From Sulfurirhabdus autotrophica (GTDB taxonomy: Bacteria > Pseudomonadota > Gammaproteobacteria > Burkholderiales > SMCO01), in contig NZ_SMCO01000008.1 of the NCBI RefSeq assembly GCF_004346685.1, positions 62,001 to 126,000 of the forward strand: a stretch of 64,000 nt of DNA. Reading direction: 5' to 3'. Position 1 is the stretch's first letter, and each line of letters begins with the position of its first letter. The translations under genes and the position numbers were made by a program. The notes beneath the pieces were generated by a model, which did no database searches, was not told where the DNA came from, and saw only the letters and a program-made list of their open reading frames with translations. Positions 25,709 through 36,041 of this stretch are shown here, in pieces.

Positions 25709-26101
25709 AAAGTTTAGAAATGACGAATTCAGGTTATCTGTGATTCATAGATTTATTTTATTGAACCCTCAGCCACAAAGCAAGACTCAAGCAACCACTA
25801 AATTTCTTGCTTAAATCATATTGATTACCTTCTACACCAACAGGCAGCAATATGCCAATTCTAGAAACTGGTAATTGCCCATTTTTAGGTAACAAAATGA
25901 ATGCAATGAAGTTTACGTTCGTACCAAAAAGAGACGAGTTACTTCTGGTTCTAGCTGGCTCCACAATCAGCACTTGAACCAGAAACTTTCTCTACTGGAA
26001 GATTATGGCTTTTGCTGATAAATTGTTCCTTGTTGTATCTGTAGCTTCCTTGTGTTAAGTGAACAGGGAAAATTGCTTGCTACCATGGAAGATAATATTA
26101 A
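25709..26101. other. Intergenic stretch without a recognised gene
   Basis: About 390 bases, AT-rich, with one short minus-strand frame (25758-25973) that has no start signal or family likeness. No terminator or promoter stands out beyond AT-rich tracts just before 26102. Confidence 0.4.
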
Positions 26102-26518
26102 ATGACACCTACAAAGCAGAATCGTTTACTTTCCATCCTACTGGTTGTTTTTGGATTGATTATGAGCAGCGCCACCAATGTTTTTGCCTACGACGAGCAT
26201 GGGAAATTTTTAGCTTGGGGGGATGGGAGTTGTGGGCAACTTACCGAGGAATTAAAAACAGGTCAAGGTGCAGCAACCGTTAACAAAATGTATATCCAAG
26301 GTTTTGTTGCGGGAATCAATGCATCAGTACCTGGGAATGTCGATTTCTTTGCAGGATCAGATATGGACTCCAGATTTAATTTTGTAGCCAAGTATTGTGA
26401 AGAAAATCCTCTAAGCTATGTTATTGGAGGTCTGGCTGAAATGGTGAGGAAAATAACAGGCAAGGATATGCAGCACTTAGCGCCACAGCCATTTCAAAAA
26501 CCTAAGCACGGGATGTAG
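26102..26518 (+). CDS. Small secreted protein, Rap1a/HdeA-like
   Basis: A 138-residue exported protein. The N-terminal 29 residues are a signal peptide (LLSILLVVFGLIMSSATNVFA). The mature part has two Cys (in DGSCGQ and AKYCEENPLS) spaced as in the Rap1a/HdeA-type helical periplasmic proteins, with YIQGFVAGIN between, which fits a disulfide-linked helical bundle. That family includes acid-stress chaperones and immunity proteins of type VI secretion; no effector gene is adjacent. The start has no strong Shine-Dalgarno. Function tentative. Confidence 0.65.
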   Translation: MTPTKQNRLLSILLVVFGLIMSSATNVFAYDEHGKFLAWGDGSCGQLTEELKTGQGAATVNKMYIQGFVAGINASVPGNVDFFAGSDMDSRFNFVAKYCEENPLSYVIGGLAEMVRKITGKDMQHLAPQPFQKPKHGM

Positions 26519-26608
26519 TTTCTGATTTTTTAGGAATACAGTTGCTTACTGCCCCAGTTTTATACATATAAGTATTGCAGCCTAGTGATTAACTATTAGC
26601 CCCGGATC

Positions 26609-27211
26609 ATGAAATTTTTTGCCTATTCAAACAGAGCAACACAACGACAATCTGAGCTAGTAATTGAAGTCTTGAGGATTGCCGAAGTTGATACGTTACC
26701 GGGATTAATTGTCATCGATCGTGAACAACAAGATCTAACTCAATCTTTAATAGGAGGCCAATACGATTTTGGTTTATATCGCAGGCCTGGGGAGCAATTG
26801 CCGCGTGGGCAAGTGCCTGATCACATTTGGAACCTAATTAATAATGCTCCCGACGATCATCTCATATGGTTGGCTGCACGAATAGTGGAACAGGAAGATA
26901 TTCACTTTACTTGGATCGTCGCTCACGAGTGTGGTCACGTTCGGCAAGTAGCTTGCTCCCAATCTTTCGTTAAACTGGCGCGAATCAAACAGCGCCTGCG
27001 CCAGAACACGGAATTCACCCAACTACCGCCAACGTGTATGGAAAATATTGAAATCGATAGCGACTTACTGGCGATGCAAATCACCGAAAATATCTTCGGT
27101 AAGGAAAAACTCCATGAATTTTTTGATCGCCATGGGATAGCTCGCTGCCCATTCCCCAGCTACCCAGAGTTTTTGAGGAATTTAAGCGATGCCCTTGCTG
27201 AGTCAGTTTGA
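26609..27211 (+). CDS. Putative zincin-like protein of unknown family
   Basis: A 200-residue soluble protein with HECGH at residues 106-110 in the segment FTWIVAHECGHVRQ, preceded by hydrophobic residues, as in zinc metallopeptidases. A later acidic stretch (ENIEIDSDLLAMQITE, about 148-163) could give the third ligand, like the E-x-x-A-D/A helix of ImmA-type enzymes. No signal peptide. No XRE gene is next to it. It probably belongs to the ImmA/gluzincin-like group, but I do not recognise a family. Confidence 0.65.
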   Translation: MKFFAYSNRATQRQSELVIEVLRIAEVDTLPGLIVIDREQQDLTQSLIGGQYDFGLYRRPGEQLPRGQVPDHIWNLINNAPDDHLIWLAARIVEQEDIHFTWIVAHECGHVRQVACSQSFVKLARIKQRLRQNTEFTQLPPTCMENIEIDSDLLAMQITENIFGKEKLHEFFDRHGIARCPFPSYPEFLRNLSDALAESV

Positions 27212-27506
27212 GATGGTGGCAACCGACAGCTATGGGTAATGTCGATATCCAAAGTTGGAACCTACACCTGAAAAATTCAATAATTCAGTTAAATAGACTC
27301 TATCCAATGCCCAGTTTTGTCCGAACCGGTGAGCCAAACACAATCCGAAAACAAAACTACCGCTGCTGCTTGCTGTGTGATCGTCTGCAAGATGTCAGAT
27401 GCCACATATCTCGATAGTTAGGACTTAGGGGAAGCGTATTTACAAGATTGAATGGCCGCATGGCTTGTAAATAATCACATTTGTTAGAAAATAATCATTT
27501 TAAACT

Positions 27507-30500
27507 TTGCATTTAAGCATAGAGCGATGCATCCAAAATGCCGTGTATAATCCCAAATTCTTTAATATTCATGACGTAACCGTGCAAAAGCAACTCCAGC
27601 AACTGGCCGCAGACATTCCCTCCTGCATGGGTGCAGACCAGTACCCTCTGCGCAGACAACTCGACAAAATCCGTTCTGTTGCCAGCGCGGGTAAACCCTT
27701 CGAAAACCTGCTGGAAAAGCTGGTGCTTGCCATACAGCTATCTGCACAAAAGCGGGCGCAACGTGTTGCTTCATTGCCTGTCCCCACCTTCCCGGAAGAA
27801 CTACCCGTTTCGGAAAAGCGTAGCGAAATCGCACGGGCGATTATGGATCATCAAGTCGTCATCGTGGCAGGTGAAACCGGTTCCGGAAAAACTACTCAAA
27901 TTCCGAAAATTTGTCTGGAAATCGGGCGGGGGGTCGGTGGTTTGATTGGCTGTACCCAACCTCGGCGGATTGCTGCGAGATCTGTGGCTTCGCGCATTGC
28001 AGTGGAGCTGAATTCTTCCCTTGGGCAGACGGTGGGCTACAAAGTGCGTTTCACTGACAAAATCAGCCAAGAAAGCTTCATCAAAGTCATGACGGACGGC
28101 ATTTTGCTGGCTGAAACTCAGAATGATCGTTTCCTGAATGCCTACGATACGATCATTATCGACGAGGCTCATGAGCGCAGTCTCAATATTGATTTTCTGC
28201 TGGGTTATTTCAAGCAATTATTACCGAAACGGCCTGATCTTAAACTGGTCATCACATCAGCCACTATCGACACTGAGCGCTTTGCCAAGCATTTCAGTAA
28301 CGCGCCGATTATTGAAGTATCGGGCCGCCTGTATCCGGTTGAAGTGCGTTATCGGCCTATTCGATCTGATGATGAAGATGAGCAGGAACGAGATCAGGAA
28401 CAGGCCATTCTAGATGCGGTTGACGAATTATCCCGACTGGGCCGAGAAGGGGATATTCTGATTTTTCTGCCGGGTGAACGGGAAATTCGCGAGACTGCGG
28501 AAGCGCTGCGCAAACACCACCCGGCACACACGGAAATTCTCACGCTGTTTGCCCGACAATCGGCTCAGGAACAGGAACAGATTTTCAAACCATCCGGTGC
28601 GCGGCGTATTATCCTGGCGACCAATGTCGCAGAAACTTCGCTCACTGTGCCCGGTATCCGTTACGTGATAGACCCAGGCCATGCCAGAATAAAACGCTAC
28701 AGTTATCGCAACAAGGTAGACCAACTGCTGGTTGAAAAAATATCACAGGCTTCTGCCAACCAGCGCTCTGGACGGTGCGGGCGGGTAGCTGCGGGCGTGT
28801 GTGTGCGCTTGTATGGCGAAGATGATTTTAAAGCGCGCGCGCCTTTCACGGACCCGGAAATTCTGCGTACTTCACTGGCCGGGACAATTTTGCGCATGCA
28901 AGGTTTACGGTTAGGCACAGTAGATACCTTCCCCTTTTTGGAAGCACCCATACCCCGCATGATTGCAGACGGTTATCAACTTCTGCAAGAACTCAACGCA
29001 ATGGATACCGAACGCAATCTCACTGCAGTCGGAACACAGTTGGCGAAACTGCCCATTGACCCAAAAATTGGCCGCATGCTGCTTGCCGCCGAGAAAGAAA
29101 ATTGCCTCAATGAAGTACTGATTATTGCCTCTGCCATGTCTGTTCAAGACCCTCGCTTGCGGCCGATGGAAGCGCAAGGACGTGCAGACGAACGACACCG
29201 CCGATTTGCAGATGAACGCTCGGACTTTATGGGCTTTCTGAAACTGTGGGATTTTTACGATGATGCGCTCAAGCATAAAAAATCCAATCGCAAACTGCTG
29301 GAACAGTGTCACGAAAACTTCCTTTCGCTGATCCGCATGCGTGAGTGGCGTGACATTCACGGCCAGCTGCATACCCAAATTGCAGAAATGGGTATGCGGT
29401 TAAATCAGATTCCCGCTGCTTTTGAAGAAATACACCGTGCGCTATTAACCGGTTTGCTCGGGAACATCGGCGTCAAAGCGGAAGAAGGACACTATCAGGG
29501 TACCCGTGAGATCAAGTTCAATATTTTCCCCGGCTCCGTCCTGCACAAGAAAAATCCTAAGTGGGTCGTAGCTGGCGAGCTAGTTGAAACCACTAAACTG
29601 TTTGCACGAACCGTTGCAAAAATCGAACCGGAATGGGTTGAAACAGTTGGCGAACATCTGATCAAACGCCACTACTTTGACCCCCATTGGGAAAAGGCGC
29701 CCGCTCAGGTAGTGGCGTTTGAACGCACCTCACTGTACGGCCTTACCCTGAGCCCGAAAAGACGTATACATTACGGCCCCATCGATCCTAAACTTTCGCG
29801 GGGACTGTTTATCCGGCAAGCGCTAGTAGAAGGCAACTACGATAGCAAGGCCCGGTTTTTTGAACACAATCGCAAGCTGGTGGAAGAAATTCGCGAACTG
29901 GAGCACAAATCACGGCGCCAGGATGTGCTGGTAGATGAAGAACGCATGTTTGCTTTCTTTGATAAGCATATTCCACAAGGCATCTTTAACGGCTCTTCTT
30001 TCGATAAGTGGCGGCGGGAAGCCGAGAAAGAACAACCACGTTTGCTGTTTATGACACGTGAAGACCTGATGTGCCATGGTGCAGAAATGGTGACTGTAGA
30101 ACTGTTCCCACAAACACTTAATATTGGCGAAACTCCCTGCATATTGACTTATCGATTTGAACCGAGTCATCCTTTAGATGGTGTCACGTTAACTGTACCA
30201 CTGCATTTGCTGAATCAGGTCAATGAAGCGCGTTGCGAATGGCTGGTGCCGGGTATGATCCGAGAAAAAATCACCTCCCTGATAAAGGGATTGCCTAAAC
30301 AAATACGCCGGGCTTGCGTACCGGTACCCGAGTTTGTGACAGCTGCTCTGACTGATATACCGTTTGGTAGCGGCCCGCTGACAGAATCCCTTGGGCGATT
30401 CATTCTCAAAAAAACCGGTGTTGAAGTACCACCGGACAGTTGGAACAGTGCTGATATACCCACCCATCTTCAAATGAATTTCCTGGTAGTAGATGATGCC

Positions 30501-31460
30501 AAGCAGGAACTGGGCATGGCACGAAACCTGGCTGCGCTGAGAGAAAAACTGGGCCAAGCCGCGCAAGTGACTTTTGCACGGGCCCCATCGCTGGATTTTG
30601 AACGGGAAAATATCACCACTTGGGACATTGGTGATTTGCCGGAAGTGATCACTTTCAAGCGCGGCGAAACGCAACTGACCGGCTACCCCGCACTGGCGGA
30701 TGAAAGTGGGATTGTTTCAATCCGATTATTTGATACACAGGAAGCAGCCAATACTGCCATGCGAGAAGGTGTGCGCCGGCTGCTCAGACTGGTACTGCGT
30801 GAGCAGATCAAGCAACTTGAAAAGAGCCTGCCTGGTTTTACGCAAATGGCTATGCAGGCACGTACCATTGAAAACCCGGACGAACTCAGGGAAGATCTGC
30901 TGATTGCGATCACGGACCGTGCTTTCATTGGCGACGATGAGCTTCCCCGCAACGAAAAACAGTTCATCGCCCAGAAAGACCGTGCCCGCACCCGGCTAGC
31001 CGCTGTGACACAGGGAGCCTGCCGCATCACTGGGGAAATATTTACCGAATACCATGCCATCCAATCCAAACTTGGTGGCAAACTCCCACCGCCTTTGGTG
31101 ACAGATATTCGGGAGCAGCTCGCCCACCTCATTTATAAAAATTTCATTTCGGCCACACCATGGGAGCAGTTGCAGCACCTGCCTCGTTACCTCAAAGCCA
31201 TTTTGCGCCGAATTGAAAAATATCCTGGTGCTGCCGCACATGATGCACGCCATAGCGCTGCAGTCAAAGAACATTGGCAAGCTTACCAAACGCGGCTGGA
31301 TAAACAGCGCAAAGCTGGCAACTCGGGTGCTGAACTCACCCAATTTCGCTGGATGATTGAGGAACTAAGGGTTTCGCTATTCGCGCAGGAATTAAAGACG
31401 CCTTATCCGGTATCAGCAAAGCGATTACAAAAGGTATGGGAAGGGATTAACAAGTCTTAA
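27507..31460 (+). CDS. hrpA: ATP-dependent RNA helicase HrpA
   Basis: A very large DEAH-box helicase (about 1,300 residues, as in E. coli HrpA). Walker A GETGSGKTTQIP, DEAHERSLN, SATID, and the motif VI region QRSGRCGR; then the helicase-associated and OB-fold regions and a long C-terminal DUF3418-type part. It unwinds RNA; in E. coli it acts in mRNA processing and in rescue of stalled ribosomes. The frame opens at a TTG (27507); the true start may be further in (for example GTG 27582) since neither has a clear site. Confidence 0.96.
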   Translation: MHLSIERCIQNAVYNPKFFNIHDVTVQKQLQQLAADIPSCMGADQYPLRRQLDKIRSVASAGKPFENLLEKLVLAIQLSAQKRAQRVASLPVPTFPEELPVSEKRSEIARAIMDHQVVIVAGETGSGKTTQIPKICLEIGRGVGGLIGCTQPRRIAARSVASRIAVELNSSLGQTVGYKVRFTDKISQESFIKVMTDGILLAETQNDRFLNAYDTIIIDEAHERSLNIDFLLGYFKQLLPKRPDLKLVITSATIDTERFAKHFSNAPIIEVSGRLYPVEVRYRPIRSDDEDEQERDQEQAILDAVDELSRLGREGDILIFLPGEREIRETAEALRKHHPAHTEILTLFARQSAQEQEQIFKPSGARRIILATNVAETSLTVPGIRYVIDPGHARIKRYSYRNKVDQLLVEKISQASANQRSGRCGRVAAGVCVRLYGEDDFKARAPFTDPEILRTSLAGTILRMQGLRLGTVDTFPFLEAPIPRMIADGYQLLQELNAMDTERNLTAVGTQLAKLPIDPKIGRMLLAAEKENCLNEVLIIASAMSVQDPRLRPMEAQGRADERHRRFADERSDFMGFLKLWDFYDDALKHKKSNRKLLEQCHENFLSLIRMREWRDIHGQLHTQIAEMGMRLNQIPAAFEEIHRALLTGLLGNIGVKAEEGHYQGTREIKFNIFPGSVLHKKNPKWVVAGELVETTKLFARTVAKIEPEWVETVGEHLIKRHYFDPHWEKAPAQVVAFERTSLYGLTLSPKRRIHYGPIDPKLSRGLFIRQALVEGNYDSKARFFEHNRKLVEEIRELEHKSRRQDVLVDEERMFAFFDKHIPQGIFNGSSFDKWRREAEKEQPRLLFMTREDLMCHGAEMVTVELFPQTLNIGETPCILTYRFEPSHPLDGVTLTVPLHLLNQVNEARCEWLVPGMIREKITSLIKGLPKQIRRACVPVPEFVTAALTDIPFGSGPLTESLGRFILKKTGVEVPPDSWNSADIPTHLQMNFLVVDDAKQELGMARNLAALREKLGQAAQVTFARAPSLDFERENITTWDIGDLPEVITFKRGETQLTGYPALADESGIVSIRLFDTQEAANTAMREGVRRLLRLVLREQIKQLEKSLPGFTQMAMQARTIENPDELREDLLIAITDRAFIGDDELPRNEKQFIAQKDRARTRLAAVTQGACRITGEIFTEYHAIQSKLGGKLPPPLVTDIREQLAHLIYKNFISATPWEQLQHLPRYLKAILRRIEKYPGAAAHDARHSAAVKEHWQAYQTRLDKQRKAGNSGAELTQFRWMIEELRVSLFAQELKTPYPVSAKRLQKVWEGINKS

Positions 31461-31505
31461 TAACTCTCGGCAGCATTCGTTAGGCTGATAAAAGGCATTT
31501 GGATA

Positions 31506-31626
31506 ACCGCTGAGGCGCGGAGGCGCTGAGAAAAAACAACCCTTGCACCAACTCATTATTGAGGCAAGGAATTACTTTCGTGCAACGTCTTGAAAAACCT
31601 CTGCGCCTCCGCGCCTCTGCGGTTAA
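31506..31626. repeat. Palindromic repeat pair with GGCGC-rich arms
   Basis: CCGCTGAGGCGCGGAGGCGC (from 31508) and its near reverse complement GCGCCTCCGCGCCTCTGCGG (to 31622) flank about 65 bases that contain a smaller inverted repeat (CCTTGC/GCAAGG). The same arms recur at 38495-38788, and a degenerate arm at 59889. The pair would fold into a long hairpin downstream of hrpA. Confidence 0.85.
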
Positions 31627-31647
31627 AACTGTTTTTCTAGCGTGAAA

Positions 31648-32217
31648 CTATTTCTTTTCCGGCTTCAAAAAAGTAATTACCTGCGCGTTAGGTGCATTTC
31701 TGGTGCCGCAACCTGCTTCACCATTTTCCAAGTCCAGCTCGGCTTCATGGATCAGATTGATTACATCCACATAATCCTTGTCTTTCACCATCATCAAAGC
31801 GGTTCTGCCGCCTTCGTTTTTAGCCTTGGGATCAGCACCGGCTTTCAGCAATACTTCTACCACACCGGCTTCACCGTAACCCGCAGCCACCATTAGCGGA
31901 CGCGTACCGTATACAATCTGATGTTCGAAATCCGAACCAGCATCGATCAGCGCTTGCACCACATCCGGAAAGCCCCGATCCTGTTCAGCGTTATAGATCC
32001 CCTTCATCAAAGGGGTCCAACCCACTTCGTTTGTTGCCTTGATATCGGCTCCTGCTGCCAACAGCGCTTTGACCATTGCCAGATTGCCAGAATTAGCCGC
32101 AATCATAAGCAGGGTATCCCCTTCTGCATCACGCATATTCACATCGGCACCTGAGAGCAAACCGCTTACTTTTGATACATCACCGGATTTTACCGCATCC
32201 AATAATTCGTTAGACAT
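31648..32217 (-). CDS. Ankyrin repeat protein
   Basis: A 189-residue cytosolic protein of about four ankyrin repeats: DAVKSGDVSKVSGLLS, AEGDTLLMIAANSGNLAMVKALLAAGADIKA, GWTPLMKGIYNA, TRPLMVAAGYGEAGVVEVLLKAGADPKAKN and GRTALMMV. ATG 32217 with GAGGAA upstream is chosen; the upstream extension of 19 residues is not ankyrin-like. Ankyrin proteins mediate protein binding; the partner is unknown. A single gene between hrpA and tex. Confidence 0.88.
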   Translation of the reverse strand: MSNELLDAVKSGDVSKVSGLLSGADVNMRDAEGDTLLMIAANSGNLAMVKALLAAGADIKATNEVGWTPLMKGIYNAEQDRGFPDVVQALIDAGSDFEHQIVYGTRPLMVAAGYGEAGVVEVLLKAGADPKAKNEGGRTALMMVKDKDYVDVINLIHEAELDLENGEAGCGTRNAPNAQVITFLKPEKK

Positions 32218-32475
32218 GTGACATTCCTCTGCAAAATAGCCCTCTATTACCTCAAACCCTTTGCGTTTCGTCAACCCCTCTCTTGAAAGGGTAAATCCAA
32301 ATCTAGCCGAAGCCCCCTATATAGCTAGTGTTTCTGGTATTACATCAAAAAAATTCCATGTCAAAGATTCCGGATTAAGTCTTAGGCGGGCAATAAAATC
32401 CGAATAATCTAAAAACCGACTTGATGGTATGATTTCATTTTTCGCAAAATCGTCTCTGAGCAAAATCACCCAAGC

Positions 32476-34782
32476 ATGAATAAAACCATTACACAACGCA
32501 TTGCTGAAGAAATTTCAGCACATGAGAAACAAGTCATTTCCGCCATTCAATTATTGGATGAGGGCGCGACCGTTCCTTTTATTTCCCGCTACCGTAAAGA
32601 AGTGACCGGTGGCCTGGATGACACACAATTGCGCAATCTTGAAGAAAGATTGGGTTATCTGCGTGAGCTGGAAGATCGCCGTTCCACGATCATCAAAAGC
32701 ATTACTGACCAAGGGAAACTCACGCCTGAACTGGAGCTATCCATACAGACCGCAGCTACCAAGACAGATCTGGAAGACCTGTATCTTCCCTACAAACCCA
32801 AACGCCGCACCAAGGCACAGATTGCGCGTGAAGCCGGGTTAGAACCTTTGGCTCTGGCCTTGTTTGAAGACCCCACCCTGGATCCCGAACAAACCGCGCA
32901 AACTTATATTGATGCAGAAAAAGGAGTAGCAGATACAAAAGCGGCGCTGGATGGCGCGCGCCAGATACTGATGGAAAAGTTTGCTGAAGAAGCCACCTTG
33001 TTAGGCAAGCTGCGTGAATATATGTGGGAAAACGGTATTCTGAAATCTGCCATCGTTGCCGGCAAAGAAGAAGCCGGTGCAAAATTCGCTGATTATTTCG
33101 AATACAGTGAAGCCCTCAAGGCCATTCCGTCTCACCGTGCTTTGGCACTTTTCCGTGGCCGCAATGAAGAAATTCTGCAACTCACTTTGCTGTTGCCGGA
33201 AGATCTGGAAGAAAACGCCAGAATGCAACCCAATACCTGTGAACGCATGGTTGCCCAGCAATTTAATATCCGCGATGCCGGGCGCCCTGCAGACAAATGG
33301 CTGCTGGAAACAGTACGCTACACCTGGCGCATCAAGATTTTCCTGCACTTGGATGTAGAACTCATGATGCGCCTGAAAGAAAGCGCAGAACTGGAAGCCA
33401 TCAAGGTATTCGCCCGTAATCTGCACGATTTGCTGTTGGCCGCCCCTGCTGGACCTAAGGCTATTCTCGGCCTGGACCCTGGTCTGCGTACCGGTGTTAA
33501 AGTGGCTGTTGTGGACGTCACCGGCAAGATGGTGGATACCGCTACCATCTTCCCGCACGCACCGCGCAATGACTGGGACAGATCGCTTGCCACACTTGCC
33601 CAACTGGCTAAAAAACACAAAGTGGAACTGATCAGCATTGGTAACGGCACCGCATCCCGCGAAACCGACAAGCTGGCTATGGATCTCATCAAACAGCTTC
33701 CTGAAATGAATATGAATAAGTTAGTAGTATCGGAAGCTGGCGCGTCAGTCTATTCCGCATCCGAATTCGCCGCAAAGGAATTCCCTGAACTGGACGTTAC
33801 CCTGCGCGGAGCTGTTTCCATTGCCCGTCGCTTGCAAGACCCGTTGGCTGAACTGGTGAAAATCGATCCAAAATCCATTGGTGTCGGCCAATATCAGCAC
33901 GATGTCAGCCAACCTGCATTGGCGCGCAGTCTGGTTGCTGTAGTGGAAGATTGTGTGAATGCAGTGGGTGTAGACGTCAATACCGCCTCGGCACCTTTAC
34001 TCACGCGTGTTTCAGGGCTGAATGCCACTTTAGCGAAAAATATCGTGGATTACCGTGATCAGAACGGTGCTTTCAGTTCCCGTGACCAGCTAAAAAAAGT
34101 GCCGCGCCTGGGCGACAAAACCTACGAACAAGCTGCCGGATTTTTACGCATCATGAACGGCAACAATCCGCTGGATGCCTCCAGTGTTCACCCTGAAGCT
34201 TACCCGGTTGTAGAACGCATCGTGGCAGCCATCAAACGCGATATCAAATCAATTATCGGTGATACCGCCCTGCTACAAAAGCTCGACCCACGACAATTCA
34301 CCGACGAACATTTCGGCTTGCCGACAGTAACGGATATTCTCAAGGAACTGGAAAAACCGGGACGTGACCCCCGCCCTGAATTCAAAACCGCCACCTTTCA
34401 GGAAGGCGTGGAAGATCTGAAAGACCTGATTCCCGGCATGATCCTTGAAGGCGTTATCACCAACGTCACCAATTTTGGCGCATTCGTGGATATTGGCGTT
34501 CATCAGGATGGGCTGGTGCATATTTCGGCATTAGCGGACAAGTTTGTCAAAGATCCGCATTCCGTAGTGAAAGCCGGAGATGTGGTAAAGGTAAAAGTAC
34601 AGGAAGTGGACGAAAAGCGCCGTCGCGTTGCGCTGACCATGCGTTTGAATGATACTGGCAGCCCAGTACAGGCAAAAACCTCGTCACCGGCTAACAACAA
34701 GCCACAACGCAAACCTGAATCCAAACCTCAAGTGCAAGACGGTGCCATGGCTGCAGCTTTTGCCAAGTTTGGTAAAAAATAA
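32476..34782 (+). CDS. tex: Tex transcription accessory protein (S1 RNA-binding)
   Basis: A 768-residue nucleic-acid-binding protein. N-terminal helical Tex domain ([23 protein letters not shown]), a YqgF/RuvX-like domain with [18 protein letters not shown] (about 335), a helix-hairpin-helix part ([38 protein letters not shown]), and a C-terminal S1 domain ([32 protein letters not shown]). Normal length. Tex is a conserved transcription/RNA factor. The low-complexity tail is Pro/Lys/Gln-rich. Confidence 0.97.
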   Translation: MNKTITQRIAEEISAHEKQVISAIQLLDEGATVPFISRYRKEVTGGLDDTQLRNLEERLGYLRELEDRRSTIIKSITDQGKLTPELELSIQTAATKTDLEDLYLPYKPKRRTKAQIAREAGLEPLALALFEDPTLDPEQTAQTYIDAEKGVADTKAALDGARQILMEKFAEEATLLGKLREYMWENGILKSAIVAGKEEAGAKFADYFEYSEALKAIPSHRALALFRGRNEEILQLTLLLPEDLEENARMQPNTCERMVAQQFNIRDAGRPADKWLLETVRYTWRIKIFLHLDVELMMRLKESAELEAIKVFARNLHDLLLAAPAGPKAILGLDPGLRTGVKVAVVDVTGKMVDTATIFPHAPRNDWDRSLATLAQLAKKHKVELISIGNGTASRETDKLAMDLIKQLPEMNMNKLVVSEAGASVYSASEFAAKEFPELDVTLRGAVSIARRLQDPLAELVKIDPKSIGVGQYQHDVSQPALARSLVAVVEDCVNAVGVDVNTASAPLLTRVSGLNATLAKNIVDYRDQNGAFSSRDQLKKVPRLGDKTYEQAAGFLRIMNGNNPLDASSVHPEAYPVVERIVAAIKRDIKSIIGDTALLQKLDPRQFTDEHFGLPTVTDILKELEKPGRDPRPEFKTATFQEGVEDLKDLIPGMILEGVITNVTNFGAFVDIGVHQDGLVHISALADKFVKDPHSVVKAGDVVKVKVQEVDEKRRRVALTMRLNDTGSPVQAKTSSPANNKPQRKPESKPQVQDGAMAAAFAKFGKK

Positions 34783-34837
34783 GCCTTCATGCAATTTATT
34801 GCACAGGGCCAAATTACACCAATTGGATAGCAGCAGG

Positions 34838-34876
34838 TTCCCTCACCCCTTGTGGGAGAGGGACAGGGGGAGGGAG
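34838..34876. repeat. CCCTCACC/GGGAGAGG intergenic palindrome
   Basis: CCCTCACCCCTTGTGGGAGAGGG followed by ACAGGGGGAGGGAG. It is a relative of the unit at 38573-38604. It lies between tex and the HIT-like gene, and its GGAGGGAG end happens to stand seven bases before a TTG, which could act as an alternative start for that gene. Confidence 0.75.
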
Positions 34877-34931
34877 TAACTTGTCAGTTTGCTTTACTCA
34901 CAAAGAAATCAGCATTAACGTAAATAACGCT

Positions 34932-35969
34932 ATGAATACCAACCCGTTTTCTTCACTACCCGCCTTTCGCCATGCATTTAACACTGGCCTTTCAGCGATG
35001 CTTAAAAATGGCGGACTGGGTCCATTTATTCTAGTTTGCGCCAACGCATCTTTTGATCAGGAAATTCAAACAGCCACTTCAACAGCACTTTCCACCTTGT
35101 ATGAATCACTCAAAACAAGCTTCGGCAACGCGCTGGAAGAAGGCAGGACCCTACAGGAAGTAGAAGAAGATCTGCTGGTGTTTCTCAAAATTAATGCGAT
35201 TGGATTAGACAAACTCAAATCCACAGAAAATCGGACAGAAGATAAATGGACGCTGCAATTCAACCATCTGCGTGCTTTCCGTCCCAAACGTATTACCACC
35301 ACTATTCCGCCGGGTATTCGTGCTGATTTTGACGACAATGGTTTCCACTTCAACAAGGGGTTCATGCAGAAGGAAGCCTTCTGGGCTGGCGAAGTCGCCG
35401 ATAAATCTACCACGCTCTATTACAATAAATACCCCTTTGTGGATTTCCATGGATTACTGGTACCAGAGCGCGAAAAATGCCACCCCCAGTACCAGACAGA
35501 AGCTTTCAACAGCTATATGTGGGCATTGACACAAGAGCTGGCGCAGACTCTGCCGGGTGTGGGCTTTGGCTATAATTCCCTTGGGGCTTTTGCTTCGGTC
35601 AACCATTTGCACTTCCAGATGTATGTCCGTCCAGCCGGTATGCCTGTGATGCATCCCGACTGGCAACACAATGGGGGCACAGATGCTTACCCAACTTCGG
35701 TTACAGTTTGTCTCACGGCACAAGATGCCTGGCATGCAATCGAACGCCTGCACCAATTAGAAATCCCCTACAACCTGCTCTACACGCCGGGCAAGCTGTA
35801 TCTGTTCCCGCGCAAGAAACAAGGCACTTACCCTCAGCCTGCATGGACCAGCGGGTTTACCTGGTATGAAATGGCGGGGGGCATGATCAGCTTTAACCGA
35901 GATGATTATGAAAAACTAAATACCCAGACAATCTCTCAAGAACTAGCACAGTTAGCCATTACGGCATAA
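34932..35969 (+). CDS. HIT-like nucleotide phosphorylase/hydrolase (GDPGP/Ap4A-phosphorylase-like)
   Basis: A 345-residue protein. VNHLHFQMYVRP (about residue 230) is the HIT-type H-x-H motif that forms the nucleotidyl-His intermediate. DFHGLLVPERE upstream and FNKGFMQKEAFW also fit the GalT/Ap4A-phosphorylase/GDP-glucose-phosphorylase side of the superfamily. ATG 34932 (MNTNPFSSLPAFR) is chosen; a TTG 17 codons upstream has a strong site that comes from a repeat. Probably cleaves or transfers a nucleotidyl group; substrate not determined. Confidence 0.7.
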   Translation: MNTNPFSSLPAFRHAFNTGLSAMLKNGGLGPFILVCANASFDQEIQTATSTALSTLYESLKTSFGNALEEGRTLQEVEEDLLVFLKINAIGLDKLKSTENRTEDKWTLQFNHLRAFRPKRITTTIPPGIRADFDDNGFHFNKGFMQKEAFWAGEVADKSTTLYYNKYPFVDFHGLLVPEREKCHPQYQTEAFNSYMWALTQELAQTLPGVGFGYNSLGAFASVNHLHFQMYVRPAGMPVMHPDWQHNGGTDAYPTSVTVCLTAQDAWHAIERLHQLEIPYNLLYTPGKLYLFPRKKQGTYPQPAWTSGFTWYEMAGGMISFNRDDYEKLNTQTISQELAQLAITA

Positions 35970-36041
35970 CCTGTTCTTCACCAAACTAAAAACATGCATA
36001 GAATCATATCGATTCTGCTCTGCTTCGCGTAAAATAAACAA

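Noticed and set aside
25758-25973. A 71-codon minus-strand frame in the gap before the Rap1a-like gene
   Set aside because: No ribosome binding site, no recognisable domain, and an amino acid composition like noise.
27208-27417. A 69-codon frame overlapping the end of the zincin-like gene (with NYRCCLLCDRLQ)
   Set aside because: It starts with a TTG without a ribosome binding site, has no family likeness and ends in an untranslated-looking stretch before hrpA.
30683-31132. Long antisense frame within hrpA (Ser/Arg-rich, 149 codons)
   Set aside because: It is a shadow of the conserved helicase frame; the Ser-rich composition is typical of antisense reading.
33001-33618. Long antisense frame within tex (205 codons)
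   Set aside because: It lies fully opposite the conserved Tex coding frame and has no start signal or domain.
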